Assembly (NCBI RefSeq): GCF_029888045.1 | Contig: NZ_JARXRN010000021.1 | Location: 418,935-482,934, forward strand | Length of the DNA: 64,000 nucleotides | Source: Luteimonas rhizosphaericola | Lineage (GTDB): Bacteria; Pseudomonadota; Gammaproteobacteria; Xanthomonadales; Xanthomonadaceae | Direction: 5' to 3' | Shown: positions 59,913-64,000 of the stretch, in pieces | Position numbering within the stretch: the stretch's first letter is position 1 | Layout of the letters: each line of letters begins with the position of its first letter | The notes under the pieces: generated by a model | The model's input: only the letters and a program-made list of their open reading frames with translations | The model's database searches: none | Told to the model about the DNA's origin: nothing | Translations under genes and position numbers: made by a program

Positions 59913-60992
59913 GTGAGTCCGCGTGCCGCGCGCCCCGGTGCCACCGCGGGCGCGGCCGCTCCCGGACTCGGCGCGATCCTGGATGCGATCCCGTTCGCCT
60001 GCGCGGCATTCTCCCGCGCCGATGGCGCGCTGGCGGCTGCCAACCACGGCTTCCAGGACGCCTTCGCCGCCCTGCCCGGGCATCGCGACCGGCAGCAGCT
60101 GGCGAGCGCGCTGGGCGTGGCCCCGGACGCGGACGGCGCCGAAGCGCGCGCGCCGCACAGCGGCCACTGGTACGCGCTGCACTGGAGGCCGCTGGCGGCG
60201 GACGGACAGGCGTTCGACCTGCTCACCGCGGTCGACATCAGCGCCCGGCTGGAGGCGCTGGATACCCACAAGCACCGGCAGGAGAAGCTGCTGTTCACCT
60301 CGCGGCTGATGTCGGTGGGCGAAATGGCGGCCACCCTCGCGCACGAACTCAACCAGCCGCTGGCGGCGATCGTGAACTACCTCAACGGCAGCCTGCGCCT
60401 GGTGGGCCAGGCCGGCGGCCCGGCGCAGGTGGAGCGGGCACTGGTGGCCGCGCGCACCCAGGCCGAGCACGCCAGCGCCGTGATCGCGCGCGTGCGCGAA
60501 TTCGTGCGCGCACGCGAGCCGCGGCGCGATGCGCAGGAGGTCGGCGTGATCGCGCACACGGTGCTGGAGCTGCTGCGGCTGGAGGCCGAGCGCCAGCAGC
60601 TGCGCATCGACCTGGCGCTATCGCCGTCGCTGCCGGCGGTCTACGCCGACCGGGTGATGGTGGAGCAGGTGCTGCTCAACCTGGTCAAGAACGCGATCGA
60701 GGCGATGCGCGAGGTGCCGGCGCCGCAGCGCGAACTGCGTATCGAGGGCCGCGTGAACCTCGACGATGAGATCGAGGTGCGGGTGCTCGACCGCGGCGGC
60801 GGGCTCGGCCCGGCCGAAAGCGAACAACTGTTCTCGCCCTTCTTCACCACCAAGTCCGATGGCCTGGGCATCGGCCTGGCCATCTGCCGCTCGATCATCG
60901 AATACCATGAGGGTCGATTGTTCTTCGAACCCAGGACCGGCGGCGGCAGCGTATTCGCGTTCACGCTGCCGCGCGCGGAAGGGAGGCTGTAG
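59913..60992 (+). CDS. Cytoplasmic sensor histidine kinase (PAS-type, FixL-like)
   Basis: 359 residues. No membrane segment. N-terminal PAS-like domain (about 18-115), H-box TLAHELNQPLAAIVNYL (His144), N-box NLVKNAIEAM (about 255-264), G1 DRGGGLG, F-box FSPFFTTK and G2 GLGIGLAI. A GTG at 59913 is chosen because AGGAG (59899-59903) lies nine bases upstream; earlier in-frame starts have none. It is first gene of the rightward operon HK-RR-sctQ-sctR-sctS and probably controls T3SS expression. Confidence 0.9.
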   Translation: MSPRAARPGATAGAAAPGLGAILDAIPFACAAFSRADGALAAANHGFQDAFAALPGHRDRQQLASALGVAPDADGAEARAPHSGHWYALHWRPLAADGQAFDLLTAVDISARLEALDTHKHRQEKLLFTSRLMSVGEMAATLAHELNQPLAAIVNYLNGSLRLVGQAGGPAQVERALVAARTQAEHASAVIARVREFVRAREPRRDAQEVGVIAHTVLELLRLEAERQQLRIDLALSPSLPAVYADRVMVEQVLLNLVKNAIEAMREVPAPQRELRIEGRVNLDDEIEVRVLDRGGGLGPAESEQLFSPFFTTKSDGLGIGLAICRSIIEYHEGRLFFEPRTGGGSVFAFTLPRAEGRL

Positions 60993-60995
60993 GGA

Positions 60996-61592
60996 ATGGC
61001 ATCCGCACGCATCTACCTGGTCGACGACAACGATCCCTTCCGCGAGTCCACCGCGTGGCTGCTGGAAACGGCCGGCTTTGAGCCGCGGCCGTTCGCCTCC
61101 GGCGCCGCGTTCCTGGCCGCCTACGAGGCCGACCGCCACGGTGCGCGCGACGAATGCCTGGTCTCCGACATCCGCATGCCGCAGATGAGCGGCCTGCAGC
61201 TGCAGGACGAGATGCTCCGGCGCGGGATCCGCCTGCCGCTGGTGTTCGTCACCGCGCACGGCGACGTGCCGCTCGCGGTGGAGGCGATGCGCAAGGGCGC
61301 CACCAATTTCCTCGAGAAGCCGTTCACCGACGATGCGCTGCTGCACGCGATCGAGGCGGCCTTCGCCAGCCGCCGGCTGCCGGCGCAGATGCGCAACGAG
61401 GCGCTGGAGAAGCTGAGCCCGCGCGAGCGCCAGGTGCTCGACCTGGTGGTGGCGAGCAAGCCGAACAAGATCATCGCCGACATCCTCGGCATCAGCATCA
61501 AGACCGTGGAACTGCACCGCGCGAACATGATGTCCAAACTGGGCGTGCGCTCGCTGCCCGAACTGATGAAGGTGGCACTGGGCCATGGCTGA
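60996..61592 (+). CDS. FixJ-type response regulator
   Basis: 198 residues. Receiver domain with acidic pocket Asp10-Asp11, phosphoacceptor Asp58 (in VSDIRMP), and Lys in EKPFTDDAL (about 108-116); then a LuxR/NarL HTH (about 134-195: LSPRERQVLDLVVASKPNKIIADILGISIKTVELHRANMMSKLG region). It starts four bases after the kinase stop and overlaps sctQ by eight bases, so it is made with both. Its likely targets are the T3SS promoters nearby. Confidence 0.93.
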   Translation: MASARIYLVDDNDPFRESTAWLLETAGFEPRPFASGAAFLAAYEADRHGARDECLVSDIRMPQMSGLQLQDEMLRRGIRLPLVFVTAHGDVPLAVEAMRKGATNFLEKPFTDDALLHAIEAAFASRRLPAQMRNEALEKLSPRERQVLDLVVASKPNKIIADILGISIKTVELHRANMMSKLGVRSLPELMKVALGHG

Positions 61593-62706
61593 CCGTTCCG
61601 GCAAGACGTCACGCAAGGGCGCACCCCGCGTCCCCGCGCAGGCGCCCTCTTCCCAACCCGATGCGCGCCAGGTGGGCGCGGTCGGCGACCGCCTGCCGCG
61701 GCTGTCGCCGGCGCAGGCGGCTGCGCTGCGCGGCCTGTTCGCCTCGCCGCAGACCTGGACCCTGCAGGGCAACGGGGTGCTCCAGTTCATGCCCGGGCGC
61801 CCTGCCTCGCCGGCGCAGGCGTTCGAACTCGATGCGGAGGGCACCCGCATCGGCCTCGGTCTGCAGGCGCCCGACACCGACGCCGCCGTGCACTGGACCG
61901 ACTACAGCGGCCGTTCGCGCGTGCTCGCCTGGAGCCTGGCGCACGAGGCGTCGCTGGTGCGGCTGAGCGACGCCTTCGGCGTCGTGCTCACGCCGCAGGT
62001 GGACGTGGACGCCGCGGCTCCGGCGGAGGCCGACGCGCTCTGGCTGGACTTCATCGTCGACGAGGATCCCGGCGACGACGGTGCCTCGCGCATGCCGTCG
62101 CTGCAGGGCGCGTTGCGCGCGCCGCCGGCGTGGACCGACCGCCTGCTCGAACGCGCCGATCCACCCTACGACGATCCCGTGCCGCTGCCGGCGCGCTGGC
62201 GCGAACTGGGCACCACCGTCTCGGTGCTGTGGCGGATCCCGCCGCTGCCCTGGGCCGACTGGTCGCGGCTGCGTCCGGGCGACGTGCTGGTCGCTGGCCG
62301 CCAGAGCCGTCCACCGCGCGCGCAGGCCTGCGCCGCCGGCCTTGCCTGGCCGATCGCTCCCGAATCCGGCGGCTGGCGCATCGACGGCCCGCCCGCTCCC
62401 CTACCCAGTGCTGTGCAGGAGGCTTCCCCCATGAGCGACACCCCCCAGGACGACGGCAACCCGGCGGCGGCACCGGACGGCGACGCGCTCGCGCGGCGGC
62501 TGCCGGTCGACATCGCGTTCGAACTCGGCCGCAGCGAGCTGCGCATCGGCGAGCTCTCGGCGCTGCAGCCCGGCTATGTCTTCCCGCTGGCTGCGCCGGT
62601 GGAGGGCATGAACGTGACCATCCGCGCCAACGGCCAGGCCGTGGGCCAGGGCGAACTGGTCGCGGTCGGCGACACGCTCGGCGTGCGCCTGCTGTCGTGG
62701 ACCTGA
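61585..62706 (+). CDS. sctQ: T3SS C-ring/sorting-platform protein SctQ
   Basis: 373 residues. N-terminal variable part, middle SpoA-like region and a clear C-terminal SpoA domain (LPVDIAFELGRSELRIGEL, about 303-321, and VEGMNVTIRANGQAVGQGELVAVGDTLGVRLL after it). YscQ/HrcQ/SpaO type. It overlaps the response regulator gene. An internal ribosome-binding site and ATG (62417-62433) predict a separate SctQ-C product. Confidence 0.9.
   Translation: MADRSGKTSRKGAPRVPAQAPSSQPDARQVGAVGDRLPRLSPAQAAALRGLFASPQTWTLQGNGVLQFMPGRPASPAQAFELDAEGTRIGLGLQAPDTDAAVHWTDYSGRSRVLAWSLAHEASLVRLSDAFGVVLTPQVDVDAAAPAEADALWLDFIVDEDPGDDGASRMPSLQGALRAPPAWTDRLLERADPPYDDPVPLPARWRELGTTVSVLWRIPPLPWADWSRLRPGDVLVAGRQSRPPRAQACAAGLAWPIAPESGGWRIDGPPAPLPSAVQEASPMSDTPQDDGNPAAAPDGDALARRLPVDIAFELGRSELRIGELSALQPGYVFPLAAPVEGMNVTIRANGQAVGQGELVAVGDTLGVRLLSWT
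62417..62433 (+). promoter_or_regulatory. Internal Shine-Dalgarno and start for SctQ-C
   Basis: A perfect AGGAGG (62417-62422) lies eight bases before an in-frame ATG (62431-62433) inside sctQ, at codon 283. This is the strongest ribosome-binding site in the T3SS region and lies where other SctQ genes (YscQ, SpaO) have an internal start. Confidence 0.85.
62431..62706 (+). CDS. SctQ-C (internally started C-terminal SpoA fragment)
   Basis: 91 residues in the same frame as sctQ, covering the terminal SpoA domain with a short N-terminal Asp/Pro/Ala-rich lead. In Yersinia and Salmonella the equivalent short product joins the full SctQ to form the pod. Presence here is predicted from the internal AGGAGG and ATG. 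Confidence 0.75.
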   Translation: MSDTPQDDGNPAAAPDGDALARRLPVDIAFELGRSELRIGELSALQPGYVFPLAAPVEGMNVTIRANGQAVGQGELVAVGDTLGVRLLSWT

Positions 62707-62746
62707 GCACCCGCCCCCGCCCCTCCCGCCGCGCCCCGGAGCCTGC

Positions 62747-63769
62747 ATGGACCTGAGCAGCTATTCCCCCGCCCTGGTACTGGTCGTCATCGTCGCGCTG
62801 GCGCTGGCGCCCTTCGTCGCGGTGATGGTGACCTCGTTCACCAAGATCGTGGTGGTGCTGAGCCTGCTGCGCAATGCGCTGGGGCTGCAGCAGGTGCCGC
62901 CGAACGTGGTCATCAACGGCCTGGCGATCGTGCTGTCGATCTACGTGATGTATCCGGTGATCCTGCAGACCTACGAAGCGGTGACCGCCCACCAGCAGGG
63001 GCGGCCGGTACCGGCCGAGGTGCAGGCGCAGGTGGACCGGCGCGAACGCGAGCAGGCCGCGCGCGCCCGGGCGCAGGCCGAACGCGCCGCGCAGCGGGCG
63101 CAGGCGCCGGGTGCGGACGGTGGTGCATCCGCCGCGGCGCCGGCCGGCCCGCTCGCGCAGGGTGCGGAGCCGCCGCCGGCGAGCCCGGCCGCGGCCGACG
63201 CCCTGCGTGCCGAATCCGAAGCGGAAACCGCGCGCGCGGCGTCCGAGCCCGGCCCGCTGTTCCGCAACGTCACCACCGGCGAAACTGCGGAGGGCGGCGA
63301 CGGCGCGCAGGCCGAGATCGTGGTGCCGGCGCCGGCGCAGTCGAGCCCGCCGGTGGCTGCCGGCACCGACGGCGCGCGCCTGCTGGCCATGTTCGAGGCC
63401 GGCAAGGAGCCGCTGCGCACGTTCCTGATCGAGCACTCGAACGACGCCGAGCGCGGCTTCTTCCTGCGCAGCGCGCGCAGCCTGCTGCCCGAATCGCGCC
63501 GCAACGACCTCAGCGTGGACGACTTCATCGTCGTGGTCCCGGCGTTCACCGTGAGCGAGCTGACCGCCGCGTTCCAGATCGGCTTCCTGATCTTCCTGCC
63601 GTTCCTGATCATCGACCTGGTGGTGGCCAACATCCTGCTCGCGCTGGGGATGATGATGATGTCGCCCACCACCGTCTCGCTGCCGTTCAAGCTGCTGCTG
63701 TTCGTGCTGATCGACGGCTGGGCCAAGCTGGTGCACGGACTCGTGCTCACCTACACGCCCGGGGGCTGA
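62747..63769 (+). CDS. sctR: T3SS export apparatus protein SctR with large inserted segment
   Basis: 340 residues; SctR/FliP proteins are usually about 215-250. The canonical parts are intact: TM1-TM2 (about 8-80, with the FTKIVVVLSLLRNALGLQQVPPN loop), the LLAMFEAGKEPLRTFL stretch (about 212-227), LLPESRRNDLSVDDFIVVVPAFTVSELTAAFQIGF (about 247-281; key S-E-L-x-x-A-F-x-I-G) and terminal TMs with MMMMSPTTVSLPFK. Residues about 85-207 (62999-63367) are an inserted Ala/Arg/Gln/Pro-rich low-complexity region in the soluble loop. It follows sctQ by 40 bases. Confidence 0.93.
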   Translation: MDLSSYSPALVLVVIVALALAPFVAVMVTSFTKIVVVLSLLRNALGLQQVPPNVVINGLAIVLSIYVMYPVILQTYEAVTAHQQGRPVPAEVQAQVDRREREQAARARAQAERAAQRAQAPGADGGASAAAPAGPLAQGAEPPPASPAAADALRAESEAETARAASEPGPLFRNVTTGETAEGGDGAQAEIVVPAPAQSSPPVAAGTDGARLLAMFEAGKEPLRTFLIEHSNDAERGFFLRSARSLLPESRRNDLSVDDFIVVVPAFTVSELTAAFQIGFLIFLPFLIIDLVVANILLALGMMMMSPTTVSLPFKLLLFVLIDGWAKLVHGLVLTYTPGG

Positions 63770-63770
63770 C

Positions 63771-64000
63771 ATGGGCGAGACCCTCGAACTCACCCGCCAG
63801 GCGCTGTGGCTGGTACTGATGCTGTCGGGGCCGCCGATCGCGGCGGCGGCGATCGTCGGCCTGGTGGTCGCGTTCCTGCAGGCCGCCACCCAGATCCAGG
63901 AGCAGACCTTCGCCTACGCGCTGAAGTTCGTCGCCATCGTGCTGGCGCTGTTCGTCACCGGAGCGATGATCGGCGGCACGCTGTACACCTATTCGAACCG
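63771..64000 (+). CDS. sctS: T3SS export apparatus protein SctS (3'-truncated by window edge)
   Basis: The first 76 codons of a SctS/FliQ-type protein (usually about 88 residues). Two membrane hairpins: LWLVLMLSGPPIAAAAIVGLVVAFLQAATQIQEQT (about 13-47; key P-P and Q-E-Q-T) and FVAIVLALFVTGAMIGGTLY (about 53-72). It begins one base after the sctR stop. The C-terminal end and the sctT, sctU genes expected next are beyond the window. Confidence 0.95.
   Translation, partial: MGETLELTRQALWLVLMLSGPPIAAAAIVGLVVAFLQAATQIQEQTFAYALKFVAIVLALFVTGAMIGGTLYTYSN

Overview
The window is about 70% GC, densely coded, with very short intergenic gaps. The gene content points to a gamma-proteobacterium of the Xanthomonadaceae/Lysobacteraceae (Luteimonas, Lysobacter or Xanthomonas type). 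Indicators are a pyrophosphate-type phosphofructokinase, a short-LID adenylate kinase, the ilvC-ilvG-ilvM-ilvA-leuA order followed by leuB facing leuD-leuC, and dispersed palindromes of the GTAGCCCGGGTAAGC type. The genus is an inference; no rRNA gene is present.

Layout. 1-4 kb: 5'-part of mpl (cell-wall recycling), a DUF411 metal-related secreted protein, adk and pfp. 4-17.3 kb: the branched-chain amino-acid locus. ilvD diverges from ilvC-ilvG-ilvM-ilvE-ilvA-leuA-leuB, which faces leuD-leuC; a LysR regulator diverges from leuC. A complete transcription attenuator precedes ilvC: a leader peptide with an Ile-Leu-Val-Leu-Val-Leu-Ile run, a 9-bp antiterminator and an intrinsic terminator. 17.3-24.7 kb: an RND pump and lipoprotein adaptor under a divergent TetR regulator, then pcm and a TolC-type outer-membrane channel. 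24.7-30 kb: lipopolysaccharide genes (waaA, lpxL-like acyltransferase, O-antigen ligase-like protein, GT4 glycosyltransferase). 30-45.3 kb: mixed housekeeping genes (pirin, YceI, RutE-like, ELM1-like, EF-hand, desaturase, orphan ABC ATPase, mutM, ECF sigma factor with a Ser/Thr kinase, tdk, rep, yceH, e(P4)-type phosphatase), interrupted at 33.5-33.85 kb by a cluster of alternating palindromic repeats.

45.3-64 kb: a non-flagellar type III secretion system (T3SS). A long leftward set carries a FliO-like gene, sctV, sctD, a needle/rod-like gene, sctI, J, K, L, N, O, P and then six small unrecognised genes. A rightward operon carries a histidine kinase, a FixJ-type response regulator, sctQ (with a clear internal start for a SctQ-C product), sctR and the start of sctS; the window ends inside sctS. 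sctT, sctU, the secretin sctC and translocators are not in the window.

The T3SS locus holds most of the unusual material: a FliO homologue, a SctR with an extra segment of about 120 residues, three accessory proteins sharing one module, two exported proteins sharing a near-identical C-terminus, and a large low-complexity membrane-anchored protein behind a candidate small RNA.
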